Source: Clostridiales bacterium
GTDB taxonomy: Bacteria > Bacillota > Clostridia > Oscillospirales > Acutalibacteraceae
Assembly (NCBI GenBank): GCA_019415945.1
Contig: DXYF01000019.1
Span: forward strand, 1 to 39,518
Reading direction: 5' to 3'
DNA length: 39,518 nt
Shown piece by piece: positions 8,551-17,170 of the stretch. The notes under the pieces are model-generated. The model did not search any database, was not told the origin of the DNA, and saw only the letters and a list, made by a program, of their open reading frames with translations. Within the stretch, counting starts at the first letter, position 1. Each line of letters starts with the position of its first letter. The position numbers and the translations under genes are program-made.

Positions 8551-8715
8551 ATGAAAAACAGCAAAATCAAGATATGCCCTTTTTGCAAAAGTCCTATGAT
8601 TCTTGTACAGGACGACACAAATATCACAACGCCGTATCTTGAGTGCCCAACCTGCGGCTTAAAATTTGAGCTTGAGGGTTTTGATGAAAATCCCGTGGAG
8701 ATAAAGGAAAACTGA
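8551..8715 (+). CDS. Small zinc-ribbon protein
   Basis: A 54-residue protein with two CxxC knuckles, CPFC (9-12) and CPTC (32-35), spaced as in a zinc ribbon, followed by an acidic tail. A ribosome binding site (GATAGGAG) precedes the ATG, and the stop is one base ahead of the nicotinamidase start, so the two are co-translated. I do not recognise a specific family; proteins of this kind often act as small nucleic-acid- or protein-binding accessories. The tight coupling suggests a role tied to NAD salvage or its control, but that is inference. Confidence 0.75.
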   Translation: MKNSKIKICPFCKSPMILVQDDTNITTPYLECPTCGLKFELEGFDENPVEIKEN

Positions 8716-8716
8716 T

Positions 8717-9238
8717 ATGAGAAAATGTCTTATTGTAGTTGACTATCAAAACGATTTTGTCACAGGCTCTCTCGGTTTTGAAAAAGCCGTATTGCTCGAT
8801 GAAAAAATCGCAAAAAAGATTAATGACCGCCGCAGCAGCGGCTGGGAAATTATTTTCACCTTTGACACTCACGACAATAACTATTTAAATACAAACGAAG
8901 GCAAAAAACTGCCTGTTAAGCATTGTATTAAAGGAACCGACGGTCATAAACTTTACGGTAAAACAGCAACAATGCTAAGCGAAAACGACAAATGCTTTTT
9001 TAAGAACAGCTTTGGTTCCTCTGAGCTTTTTGATTTTCTTAAAAACGAAGATTTTGATACCGTTGAGCTTTGCGGCGTTGTAACAAATATCTGTGTAATT
9101 TCAAATGCGGTGCTTGCTAAAACGGCACTTCCGCAAGCGGTTATAACAATTGATTCTCACTGTGTTGCATCAAATGACAATGTCTTAAACGACGCCGCTC
9201 TTTCAGTAATGCAAAGCCTGCAAATTGATATTAAATAA
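8717..9238 (+). CDS. pncA: Nicotinamidase / isochorismatase-family cysteine hydrolase
   Basis: A 173-residue alpha/beta cysteine hydrolase that most likely deamidates nicotinamide to nicotinate, feeding the divergent pncB product. The catalytic triad is visible: D9 (VDYQNDF), K96 (CFFKNSF) and nucleophile C126 after the cis-peptide motif GVVTNIC. The metal site fits D50, H52 (TFDTHD) and H69 (KHC). Length and the DxH motif match PncA better than isochorismatase. It is coupled to the upstream zinc-ribbon gene (1 nt gap) and followed by a hairpin. Genomic pairing with nicotinate phosphoribosyltransferase supports the substrate, which cannot be proven from sequence alone. Confidence 0.88.
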   Translation: MRKCLIVVDYQNDFVTGSLGFEKAVLLDEKIAKKINDRRSSGWEIIFTFDTHDNNYLNTNEGKKLPVKHCIKGTDGHKLYGKTATMLSENDKCFFKNSFGSSELFDFLKNEDFDTVELCGVVTNICVISNAVLAKTALPQAVITIDSHCVASNDNVLNDAALSVMQSLQIDIK

Positions 9239-9254
9239 GGTTTATAATGTAAAA

Positions 9255-9284
9255 AGGAGAAGCCGGATTTTATCGGCTTCTCCT
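9255..9284 (-). terminator. Shared terminator between convergent nicotinamidase and lipoprotein genes
   Basis: An 11-bp perfect stem (AGGAGAAGCCG 9255-9265 with CGGCTTCTCCT 9274-9284). A run of five Ts follows it on the minus strand; the plus side has only TATATT, so it works best for the lipoprotein gene but probably serves both. Confidence 0.8.
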
Positions 9285-9297
9285 ATATTGCAATTTA

Positions 9298-9681
9298 TTA
9301 CTGCACATTTACTTTTGTAAATGTGAATGTGGTATATCCTTCGCTGTAATTAAGTGAAAGCGTTAAACTTCCGTTGTCATATGACAGCTTGTGTGACTGT
9401 CCGTTAATTTCAATGTCAACTGAAGTACCGTTAAAGGTGTATTGGCTTTCTTCCGTCAGTCCTGCTATTGTAGCAACACATTTGCCGTTTTCTTTAAATT
9501 CAAACCCGAATTGGTCTTTTTCTATACCAAGTTCTTCGTACTTCACCGTAGAACCGTCAATCGTAGCCGTTGTAGGCACCCATTCGCCTATAATCTCTTG
9601 ATTTTTGTTATCAGTACATCCAAAAAGCATAAATACCAGTGACACAACGCATATTAATACAGAAACCGCATTTTTACCCAT
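9298..9681 (-). CDS. Small secreted lipoprotein, lipocalin-like
   Basis: A 127-residue protein with a signal peptide ending in a lipobox (MLFGC, cysteine 22), so membrane-anchored outside the cell. The mature part begins with IIGEWVPTTATIDG and alternates short beta strands (GKCVATIAG, QYTFNGTSVDIEING, KLSYDNGSLTLSLN), the pattern of the lipocalin-like DUF proteins frequent in gut Firmicutes. Function unknown. It is monocistronic, with an AGGCGG ribosome binding site somewhat distant from the ATG. Confidence 0.75.
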   Translation of the reverse strand: MGKNAVSVLICVVSLVFMLFGCTDNKNQEIIGEWVPTTATIDGSTVKYEELGIEKDQFGFEFKENGKCVATIAGLTEESQYTFNGTSVDIEINGQSHKLSYDNGSLTLSLNYSEGYTTFTFTKVNVQ

Positions 9682-9909
9682 AGCATTTTACCGCCTCACA
9701 CTTACTTATTGTGATTTTACCATTATTACTTGATTTAGTCAAATTCCAAATCTATGCAATTTTATGCACTAAGTACAAATAAATAGATATTATATTTAAA
9801 AAATGCAAGAGAAACAGTTGTTTTTATGCAAATATATGTTAATATATTGTCAACATAATTTTATTAAAGAATTTTTTGCAATTTTTAAAAAGAAAAATTG
9901 CATTTTGTA

Positions 9910-9938
9910 TTGAAAAATAAAATAATAGATGTTATAAT
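9910..9938 (+). promoter_or_regulatory. pckA promoter
   Basis: TTGAAA (9910-9915), a 17-nt spacer and a perfect TATAAT (9933-9938), 65 nt ahead of the pckA start. The upstream stretch 9682-9909 is AT-rich and otherwise featureless. Confidence 0.75.
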
Positions 9939-10003
9939 GTGGTAGTATCTTCAAAATGTGATACTATATGCATTTTAAATTAATTAAAAAAGGAGTAGAT
10001 TTT

Positions 10004-11701
10004 ATGTCAACAAAAGCTTATTATCCTTTGAACGAAATCGGCAAAGGCAAGCCCGGTTTCTCAAAGACAAGGTCAATTATTGAAGCTGCATTCTACGGCA
10101 ACAATGTTGTACCTGTAAACACACTTAAAGAAGCATATAACCTTGCTAAAAATTCACCCGGCACAATCGTTACAGATATGCCCGTTTACAGAGGTGAAGA
10201 ATTCGGTCTTGACAAGGACGCAAAGGTTCTTCTCTTTAACGACGGTGCTATCACAGGAAGATATGCTGCTGCCCGCCGCATTGCAGGCGAGCCCGGCGTT
10301 GACTGCGAGGCTTTGGACAAGGTTGTTATGGACGCAGTTTACAGTGCCCGTTACAAAAAGATGTATCACGCAACCTGCTATGCAGGACTTGACCCTGAGT
10401 TCATGGTTAAGGTTCACCTCCTTATTCCGGAAGGCGAAGAAAACATCATGTACTCTTGGATGCTCAACTTCCAGTATATGTCCGACGAGTATGTGAAGAT
10501 GTACAAGGAATCAAAGCCTGTAGGCGACGGCAAAGAGCCTGACATCTACATTTTCTCTGACCCGCAGTGGACTCCCGTTGAGAATCCCGGCGTAAGCTTT
10601 GATTGCCTCAGCGATCCCGCTAAGAAAACTCTCTGCTACTTCAACACAGACACAAACTGTGCTTGTATCCTCGGTATGAGATACTTCGGCGAACACAAGA
10701 AAGGCACACTTACAATGGTATGGGCTATTGCTAACCGCAACGGTTACGCTTCATGCCACGGCGGACAGAAAGAGTATCTCCTTGCTGACGGAAGAAAGTA
10801 TGTTGCTTCTGTTTACGGTCTTTCAGGTTCAGGTAAGTCAACTCTTACACACGCAAGACACAACGACAAGTATGAAATCAAGGTTCTTCACGATGACGCA
10901 TTCATCATCAACACAGATACTTGTGCTTCAATCGCTATTGAGCCGACATATTTTGATAAGACATCTGACTATCCTACAGGCTGCCCTGATAACAAATACC
11001 TCCTTACAGCTCAGAACTGCTCTGCTACTCTTGATGAGGACGGCAAGGTTCAGCTCGTAACAGAGGATATCAGAAACGGTAACGGCCGTGCTATCAAGTC
11101 AAAGCTTTGGTCACCTAACCGTGTTGATAAAATTGACGCTCCCGTAAACGCTATTTTCTGGATTATGAAAGATCCTACAATTCCTCCGGTTGTAAAGCTC
11201 AAGGGTTCTTCACTCGCATCTGTAATGGGTGCTACTCTTGCTACAAAGAGATCTTCTGCCGAAAGACTTGCTCCCGGCGTTGATCCTAACAAGCTCGTTG
11301 TTGTTCCTTACGCTAACCCGTTCAGAACATACCCGCTTGCTAACGACTACGAGAAGTTTAAGAAGCTTGTTGAAGAGAAGAATGTTGACTGCTACATCGT
11401 AAATACAGGAGACTTTATGGGCAAAAAGGTTCAGCCTAAGGATACACTCGGAATCCTCGAAGCTATCGTTGAGGGCAAGGCTGAGTTTAAGAAGTGGGGT
11501 CCGTTCTCTGACATCGAAATCATGGATTGGGAAGGCTTTATTCCCGATATGAACGACGCTGAGTATGTATCACAGCTTAAGGCTCGTATGAATGACCGTG
11601 TAAACGAAATCAAGGCATTTGCTGTTGAAAAAGACGGTTATGACAAGCTTCCCGATGACGCACTTGAGGCTGTTCAGAAGGTTGTTGACGAACTTAAATA
11701 A
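10004..11701 (+). CDS. pckA: Phosphoenolpyruvate carboxykinase (ATP type, divergent subfamily)
   Basis: This enzyme interconverts oxaloacetate and PEP with ATP/ADP; in anaerobes it often runs in the carboxylating direction toward succinate. The 565-residue protein has the kinase-1 P-loop GLSGSGKST (272-280), the kinase-2 motif HDDAF (296-300) and the upstream YFGEHKKG segment corresponding to the metal/substrate lysine region. The P-loop reads SGSGKST rather than the classical SGTGKTT, and the N-terminus differs from E. coli PckA; I associate this with a clostridial/ruminococcal subgroup. Start set at 10004 because AGGAG lies 8 nt upstream; the in-frame ATG at 9968 has no such site. Codon use is more biased toward C/G-ending preferred codons than in neighbours, suggesting high expression. 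Confidence 0.92.
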   Translation: MSTKAYYPLNEIGKGKPGFSKTRSIIEAAFYGNNVVPVNTLKEAYNLAKNSPGTIVTDMPVYRGEEFGLDKDAKVLLFNDGAITGRYAAARRIAGEPGVDCEALDKVVMDAVYSARYKKMYHATCYAGLDPEFMVKVHLLIPEGEENIMYSWMLNFQYMSDEYVKMYKESKPVGDGKEPDIYIFSDPQWTPVENPGVSFDCLSDPAKKTLCYFNTDTNCACILGMRYFGEHKKGTLTMVWAIANRNGYASCHGGQKEYLLADGRKYVASVYGLSGSGKSTLTHARHNDKYEIKVLHDDAFIINTDTCASIAIEPTYFDKTSDYPTGCPDNKYLLTAQNCSATLDEDGKVQLVTEDIRNGNGRAIKSKLWSPNRVDKIDAPVNAIFWIMKDPTIPPVVKLKGSSLASVMGATLATKRSSAERLAPGVDPNKLVVVPYANPFRTYPLANDYEKFKKLVEEKNVDCYIVNTGDFMGKKVQPKDTLGILEAIVEGKAEFKKWGPFSDIEIMDWEGFIPDMNDAEYVSQLKARMNDRVNEIKAFAVEKDGYDKLPDDALEAVQKVVDELK

Positions 11702-11725
11702 TCTTTCCGACTTATTAATATACAG

Positions 11726-11757
11726 GGAGCGGATACCGAAATGACGGTATCCGCTCC
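11726..11757 (+). terminator. pckA terminator
   Basis: A perfect 13-bp stem (GGAGCGGATACCG with CGGTATCCGCTCC) around a 6-nt loop, followed by TTATCTTT, 24 bp after the pckA stop. Confidence 0.88.
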
Positions 11758-12084
11758 TTATCTTTGCATATTTTTTTGTAGCAATATTTGTAATTTGATT
11801 GTAAATTTTAAGCTTTTTACCTAATCAGATTATTATCCATAAGTCTTTACTTTTCTGCTGTCACACATAACAGCAAATAACACCCGTAATTACAGCAAAA
11901 ATAGACAGTAAACCGCACACATTTCTTAAATTAATTGCTTTGTAATACGACAGAAAAATATATAAATTCTCCGTAAAATATGGTTTTTAAATATAATTTT
12001 TTTGAGTAACGAACAGAGTCTAATTAAAAATCCGTAAAAAATATAATATAAAAATATAAGCGACAGCTTGACATGCTGTCGCTT
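11758..12084 (-). terminator. Gene-free stretch ending in a terminator hairpin
   Basis: From 11758 to 12057 the sequence is AT-rich with no convincing gene. At 12058-12067 and 12075-12084 a perfect 10-bp stem (AAGCGACAGC with GCTGTCGCTT) is followed on the minus strand by ATATTTTTATAT. It lies 7 bp beyond the 46-codon ORF and closes the radical SAM operon. Confidence 0.7.
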
Positions 12085-12091
12085 GTTATCT

Positions 12092-12232
12092 TCATTTATT
12101 CTTTTTAATGTTACTCCAACTATTGACAAAGAGCCATAAAACAAAGCGGACCGCAAAGGTAGAGGCTACATAAGGAAACAAAATTGCCCATTCGGGGCAG
12201 TGTACATTTTGTTTGAGCCAGCTTACGTTCAT
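12092..12232 (-). CDS. Small membrane protein, 46 residues
   Basis: ATG at 12232 overlaps the stop of the upstream radical SAM fragment (ATGA), and the frame runs 46 codons to a TGA directly ahead of a terminator. The product starts MNVSWLKQNVHCPEWAILFP, has one membrane helix (about residues 16-40, aromatic-rich), then a basic tail (NIKKNK). Overlap and the operon terminator make it a real gene candidate despite its size. No family recognised. It might be a membrane partner of the radical SAM protein. Confidence 0.55.
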   Translation of the reverse strand: MNVSWLKQNVHCPEWAILFPYVASTFAVRFVLWLFVNSWSNIKKNK

Positions 12233-12570
12233 TTTCTACAATATTTATTTAGCAGATATTCTATATAATCGCCTTTAGCGAATAATCTTTGGCTTTTACA
12301 ATCTCCTTGTGATTGAACAATGTTGCAAAGGGGAACCGTCAGGCGAGTACGTTGTGCAACACTTTTGCTTTCGGCATAGTTCTCAAGTACAGTTTCTATT
12401 TTATCCGTTTTTAAATTACCTAAAACCCAAGCCACTTCAGGAGTAGTCACGTTCGGATAAACATTAAACTCTTTATCTATGTAGAAAACAGGAGTATCGC
12501 TCACATAACTTGCCGTCGAATTATCATTTATCAGTTCCTCGTAAAGTACCTGTTCTGTTTTTCCGAACAC
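12229..12570 (-). CDS. C-terminal part of a split radical SAM protein
   Basis: A 113-residue frame that could start at GTG 12570, in the same reading frame as the upstream radical SAM gene and separated from it only by one TAA and one GAG codon. The segment IDKEFNVYPNVTTPEVAWVLGNL resembles the C-terminal substrate or auxiliary region of radical SAM enzymes (a strand, then NVYP, then W-x-LGNL). The TAA-GAG-GTG layout with AGAGG immediately before GTG could allow re-initiation, so a separate subunit is possible, but a nonsense-interrupted single gene is more likely. It overlaps the following small membrane protein by ATGA. Confidence 0.6.
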   Translation of the reverse strand: MFGKTEQVLYEELINDNSTASYVSDTPVFYIDKEFNVYPNVTTPEVAWVLGNLKTDKIETVLENYAESKSVAQRTRLTVPLCNIVQSQGDCKSQRLFAKGDYIEYLLNKYCRK

Positions 12571-12573
12571 CTC

Positions 12574-13266
12574 TTACATATTTGTTTTATAAAAATGCTT
12601 TAATGTATACTTTGCAAGCGTTTGCGGAATTTTGTGCAAATCATCTGAAGTTACTCGGATGGCATATAATTTTTCGTTTTCGCCGTCGCAAGAGCCTTGA
12701 TGCAAAAATAGTGAAAATTCTCCGCCAAAAGATTTGCAACGATTTTCTAAATCTAAGCTTTTAATGAGATTTTCGATAAACGGAAGTTCATCAATATTAT
12801 CTTTGTTAACAAAAACTTGTATGCGGGGGGAAATTCTATTTTCAACTAATATTTCAATTGCTTCTAATATTTCGTTGTATGCGTTTTCTCTACCAGTATA
12901 ATAATCTGTTTTTTCCTGCCCTCCGAATAAAGTAAGCTGAGCCGCGTTTAATCCGAGTGAAGAAAGCCACTTTACATATTCTTTGTCGCGAACTATACGC
13001 CAAACACTGATAAGTTCAAAGTGTTTTTCGTGAGTATCTGAAAGACTATTGCATAAATCCCAAAGCTCTTTGTAGTTATCTTTATAATCCGGTTCGCGAT
13101 ACCAGTCATAAACTGTTAAGCAGTTTGTAAATGGGCGAAATTTTTCTGCAAGAAATTTCAAATCATCATTTTTCAAATTGCCGTTTGGAGAATGTCCAAC
13201 CCAACAATGCTTACACCGATTCGGACAACCAAACATATCAAGACAAACAGTTATGCTCGTGAACAT
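12574..13266 (-). pseudogene. Radical SAM protein, N-terminal part, interrupted by in-frame TAA
   Basis: A 230-residue product with the canonical 4Fe-4S/SAM motif C-PNR-C-KH-C (C14, C18, C21) directly at the N-terminus and a partial TIM-barrel sequence after it. Start set at 13266: the promoter's -10 box lies at 13298-13303, so the alternative start at 13326 would be upstream of the transcript, and GGAAGAAG precedes this ATG. The frame ends at TAA 12574-12576, but the protein continues in the same frame for another 114 codons, giving a normal-sized product of about 345 residues if read through. Substrate unknown. Either a recent nonsense mutation, readthrough or a sequencing error. Confidence 0.7.
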
Positions 13267-13297
13267 TTTTTCACTTCTTCCTTCATTATCTGAAATT

Positions 13298-13326
13298 ATT
13301 ATATGACATATGTTACTATAAAACAA
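13298..13326 (-). promoter_or_regulatory. Promoter of the radical SAM operon
   Basis: On the minus strand TTGTTT (13321-13326), a 17-nt spacer and a perfect TATAAT (13298-13303). A small perfect hairpin (GGATTTTG-GCGT-CAAAATCC, 13344-13363) lies just upstream. Confidence 0.7.
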
Positions 13327-13389
13327 GAAATAGTTGAAATTATGGATTTTGGCGTCAAAATCCGATGCTCGCTAAACATATAGACAAAA

Positions 13390-13423
13390 TTTGGGGCACA
13401 CTCCTTACGGAGGGTGCCCCAAA
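13390..13423 (-). terminator. Pullulanase terminator
   Basis: A 15-bp stem with one mismatch (left arm 13390-13404, right arm 13409-13423; core GGGGCAC/GTGCCCC) followed on the minus strand by TTTTGTC. It lies about 30 bp after the pullulanase stop. Confidence 0.8.
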
Positions 13424-13454
13424 GCAGTCCGCTGTTTTTAGATATTAATATTTT

Positions 13455-16400
13455 TTACCATGTACCGTAAAGATGATGCCATGACTCATCAATTTCAGCC
13501 AATGCATAGAAGTTAAGAGCAACACCGTCAAAAAGAATATCAACAGTCTGGCTGTCGTTATTGCCAAAAATCAAATAATCTGTATCCGACGGAATTTCTA
13601 CGGAATAAATATCCTCACCGTAATCGTTTGTCTCAACATATGTCATCTCGGTTCCCGGCCATGCAACCGGACCGTCTTCTCCGTCAGACCAATAGTAACA
13701 GTAAATTGTACCTGCCCAACGCTGTGAGTTAGAGAATTTTACGGTGTAAGTATCCGGAACAGGTGCGGTTGTGGGTTCTGTTTCCGGAACTGTTGTAGGA
13801 GCAGTAGTAGGCTCTGTTTCGGGAACTGTTGTCGGTTCCGTTGTAGGCTCTGTTGTAGGTGTTTCGATCTCTACATACTTGCCAACATTGCCTGTTTCAT
13901 CATACTCTGCACAATACATTTGAATCAATGTAGCATCCTTTACTCCTACTCTTGAGTCGCCGTCACAATCAGCTGCGATCATCTGAGTTTCAGTAAGCGT
14001 AACAATCTCACTTGCAAACTTCTGAATTTCAGACGCATCGGCTACCACGATTCTTCCGTCGCCTGTTACATCTCCGATGAGAATCTTGTCGACAGGCTGT
14101 GTCGGTTCTGTTGTTTCTGTAGGCTGTGTAGGAATATCAGAAGAAGTATAGAGGTAAACGACATTTGTTATACCTGCAACATAATTACCCTGTGCATTTG
14201 ACGGAACAATTACATCGTCTCTGCCGGCAAGTGCTGAGGTTGTATAGGACTCAGAGCTTGTTGTTTTTGTTACAGAGTTAACAACATCGTCGGCAATCTT
14301 CTGACCTGTTGTCATATCAATGTGGCTTGTAATTACTGTGCTGCTGAAAGTAAGAACCTTGTTCTCAATCCAAGCTTCGCCTGAAACAGGGTATCCTGCT
14401 TCGCCCTGACCCGGTTCCTGTGCACTGCCTGATGACGGATGGAACATAACATATGCACTTCCTGCGGGAACATCGCATACATACCAGTTGTTGCCTTCGC
14501 TTGTCATCTTTGTAGCGGATGCCCAAGCACCGTTGGGCTCATCTCCGCCGTCTGTATAAGCATAGCAGCGAACATCTGCCCAGCCGTTTGAGTTATAATA
14601 GTGAACTCTTGATGTTGTGATTCCGAGTCCCTTATACTTAAATGTAATTGTCTGGTCGCTGCCTGCGAATGTTCCGTAGGTTTGAGCGGGATAATTATCA
14701 GTATCAAGCTGATAGCCCTGTATCTCTGCTACAGGAATCTCGTAAGTATCGCCTGCTCTTAAATGGTATGTTGCAGAATCCTTTATTTCGGTACCGTTGC
14801 TGTCTACATACTTAACAGTAAGGTAACCTGAAGGAATACCTGTTGACTTATAAACAAATGTTACACTGTAGTTTTTTCCGCCTACAACCTCGCCTGAGAT
14901 AGTACCCTCTGTGCGTACAAGGTCATAGTCAAAGAGTATTGTGCTGTCAGGGATTGCACGGTATGTTGAACCCTCTCTGTACTTAGCTGTAGAAGTTTTA
15001 AGAACAGTGCCGTCCTCGTCAACATGATTAATTGTAAGAGTACCGTACTCTACTTCGGGAGCATTAAGATTTGCAAATGTTGAGCTTTCAACAAGGATAG
15101 CAGAGCTTCTTGCCGGAATAGAATATACATTACCGTCAACTGTGCCAAGGCTCTCAAGACCTGCATTCTTTCCGTCAGCAACTACAGTCCAGCCGCTTCC
15201 GTCAAGTGTAATATCATAAGCCTTTGTACCGCTGTTTACAAGCACACAAACCTTACCCCACTCGCCTGGAGTTGAGTTTGAATATGTGTAAGCTACAACA
15301 TAACCGCTGCTCGACTGGAATGTAGGTGTGCTGAAAGTCTTGCTTGTGAGCGGAGAATAATTCTTTCTTATGTCAAGAAGGCCCTTATAATACGAAAGAA
15401 CATCACCGTATGTTTCAACTCTTGTCCAGTCAATCGCATTGATTGCGTCGCTTGACTTGTAACTGTTGTGGTCACCCTGCTTTGTACGGCAGAATTCCGT
15501 ACCTGCATTTGCAAAAGGAATACCCTGTGATGTAAGGATAAGAGCCAATGCGTTTTTAAACTGACCCTTAAGCGACTCAGAGGTTAAATTCCAGTTGGAA
15601 GATCCATTACTCTTTACAATCTTATCCCAAAGAATAAGATTATCGTGAGCGTCTGCATAGGCAATAGTCTGAGAAGGAGCCTGTGCATTAAAGCCTTTAC
15701 CCTGAATACCTCTTACAACTGTAGAAGTTTTGCTTGTGGCACCCTGTACAAATCCCTTGCTTGCGTCGTTTGTGCCGCCCTTTATTGCGTCACGGAAAGA
15801 GTCGCAGAACATACCTACTCTTGCATTAAGCTGAGATGCTCTTGCCTGAATACATCCGTCGGAAATTGCAGTTGTACCGCCTGACCAAGGCTCGCCGTAC
15901 ATAAGAATCTTCTCACCCGAACCGTCTGCATAAAGACCATCAAGCTCGCTTCTGATCATATTCATTGTAGTTATGTCATGAATAGCCATAAGGTCAAAAC
16001 GGAATCCGTCAATGTGATACTCTTCTGCCCAGTATTTTACGGATTCAATCATGTACTTTCTGTACATGAGCTTGTCGGAAGCAGTTTCGTTACCGCAGCC
16101 CGAACCGTTTGAATATGTATTTGCACTTGTTTTTCTGTAGTAGTAGCCGGGTACTGTCTTTGAAAGACATGAACCCTCAGTTGTGTATGTGTGGTTGTAA
16201 ACAACATCCATTACAACTGAAATTCCTCTGTCATGAAGTGCCTGAATCATCTGCTTAAACTCGGTAATTCTTGTGTTACCGTCATAAGCATTGCTTGAAT
16301 ATGAACCCTCCGGAACATTATAGTTCTGCGGATCATAACCCCAGTTACGGTTAGAAGACGAACTTGCAACAGACTCGTCAACCGACTGGAAATCATATAC

Positions 16401-17126
16401 CGGAAGAAGCTGAACACAGTTTATGCCCTGCTCAACCAAATAGTCGATGCCTGTTGAAACAGCATCTTCACTTGTGTCTGAATTAAGCTTTGTGCCGCCC
16501 TCGGCAAAAGCAAGATATTTACCCTGATTCTCAGTGCTTACGCCTGATGTTTTTGAAGCCGAGAAGTCACGCACATGTACTTCCCATACTACAGCTTCCG
16601 ACGCACTGTCAAAGAGTACATGCTCGTCATTGTCCCAACCCTCCGGGTCAGTTGAATCGAGGTCAACTACCATTGAACGGTTACCGTTTACACCGACTGC
16701 CTTTGAGTAAACATCCTGTGTTTCGTTTGTTTGACCGTTTACGGTAACAAGATATGTGTAGTAAACATCCTTGTAATCACCTGTAAGAGTTGTTGACCAA
16801 ACGCCTGTTTCAGCGTCCTTTGTAAGCGGATATGTTCCGATTACGCCTGCACCTGATTCGCTGTCTGAACCTGTTTTGTAAAGCTTTACCTTTACATCGG
16901 CTGCTTCGGGAGACCAGGTTTTCCATGTTGTCGAGGTTTTGCTGTAAACAGAACCAAGACCTGTTTCATCGTATGCCTTCTCCGCATAGTTTTCCAGATA
17001 GCTTGCATTGTAGTAGCTACCGGCAGAAACCTCACCGTCAGTTGAAACCGCAGCGGCTGCATATGAAGCCATACCTGTCATCATTGCGGCTGATAGCAGC
17101 AGTGATAACGGCTTTCTGAATTTCAT
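13455..17126 (-). CDS. Secreted dockerin-bearing type I pullulanase with starch-binding modules
   Basis: A 1,223-residue extracellular enzyme that cleaves alpha-1,6 branches of starch or pullulan. Order of parts: signal peptide (1-27); CBM48-like N-terminal domain (about 43-135); GH13 subfamily 14 catalytic barrel (about 175-600) with the pullulanase signature YNVPEGSYS (269-277), VVYNH (308-312), nucleophile D378 in GFRFD, acid/base E412 in MYGEPW and transition-state D495 in ADAHDN; two MucBP-like repeats (about 696-761 and 768-833); a CBM26-like starch-binding module (about 839-930); a third MucBP-like unit (931-995); type I dockerin with two calcium repeats (1015-1076: DVTGDGRIVVAD, DCDGDSRVGVKD); a Pro/Thr/Glu linker (1090-1123); and a C-terminal CBM26-like module. 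Start set at ATG 17126, AAGGAG 8 nt upstream, rather than GTG 17135. The dockerin implies docking to a cohesin, as in the R. bromii amylosome. Confidence 0.93.
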   Translation of the reverse strand: MKFRKPLSLLLSAAMMTGMASYAAAAVSTDGEVSAGSYYNASYLENYAEKAYDETGLGSVYSKTSTTWKTWSPEAADVKVKLYKTGSDSESGAGVIGTYPLTKDAETGVWSTTLTGDYKDVYYTYLVTVNGQTNETQDVYSKAVGVNGNRSMVVDLDSTDPEGWDNDEHVLFDSASEAVVWEVHVRDFSASKTSGVSTENQGKYLAFAEGGTKLNSDTSEDAVSTGIDYLVEQGINCVQLLPVYDFQSVDESVASSSSNRNWGYDPQNYNVPEGSYSSNAYDGNTRITEFKQMIQALHDRGISVVMDVVYNHTYTTEGSCLSKTVPGYYYRKTSANTYSNGSGCGNETASDKLMYRKYMIESVKYWAEEYHIDGFRFDLMAIHDITTMNMIRSELDGLYADGSGEKILMYGEPWSGGTTAISDGCIQARASQLNARVGMFCDSFRDAIKGGTNDASKGFVQGATSKTSTVVRGIQGKGFNAQAPSQTIAYADAHDNLILWDKIVKSNGSSNWNLTSESLKGQFKNALALILTSQGIPFANAGTEFCRTKQGDHNSYKSSDAINAIDWTRVETYGDVLSYYKGLLDIRKNYSPLTSKTFSTPTFQSSSGYVVAYTYSNSTPGEWGKVCVLVNSGTKAYDITLDGSGWTVVADGKNAGLESLGTVDGNVYSIPARSSAILVESSTFANLNAPEVEYGTLTINHVDEDGTVLKTSTAKYREGSTYRAIPDSTILFDYDLVRTEGTISGEVVGGKNYSVTFVYKSTGIPSGYLTVKYVDSNGTEIKDSATYHLRAGDTYEIPVAEIQGYQLDTDNYPAQTYGTFAGSDQTITFKYKGLGITTSRVHYYNSNGWADVRCYAYTDGGDEPNGAWASATKMTSEGNNWYVCDVPAGSAYVMFHPSSGSAQEPGQGEAGYPVSGEAWIENKVLTFSSTVITSHIDMTTGQKIADDVVNSVTKTTSSESYTTSALAGRDDVIVPSNAQGNYVAGITNVVYLYTSSDIPTQPTETTEPTQPVDKILIGDVTGDGRIVVADASEIQKFASEIVTLTETQMIAADCDGDSRVGVKDATLIQMYCAEYDETGNVGKYVEIETPTTEPTTEPTTVPETEPTTAPTTVPETEPTTAPVPDTYTVKFSNSQRWAGTIYCYYWSDGEDGPVAWPGTEMTYVETNDYGEDIYSVEIPSDTDYLIFGNNDSQTVDILFDGVALNFYALAEIDESWHHLYGTW

Positions 17127-17153
17127 AGTTCTCACTCCTTATAATATACACTA

Positions 17154-17170
17154 AAATGCATAGTGCATTT
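17154..17170. promoter_or_regulatory. Operator-like palindrome ahead of the pullulanase gene
   Basis: AAATGCA-TAG-TGCATTT is a perfect 7-bp inverted repeat immediately downstream of a minus-strand TATAAT (17171-17176), so it covers the likely transcription start, a classical repressor position. No -35 box at proper distance is obvious, so an activator or different start is possible. The remaining 17177-17305 is AT-rich without a gene. Confidence 0.5.

Noticed and set aside
11926..12156. 76-codon open frame on the minus strand after pckA
   Set aside because: It overlaps the terminator hairpin at 12058-12084 and the 46-codon ORF, is AT-driven, and has no ribosome binding site.
13266..13326. 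Longer N-terminus of the radical SAM gene starting at 13326
   Set aside because: It would begin at or before the -35/-10 boxes of the promoter (13298-13326), and the radical SAM sequence begins at the later ATG.
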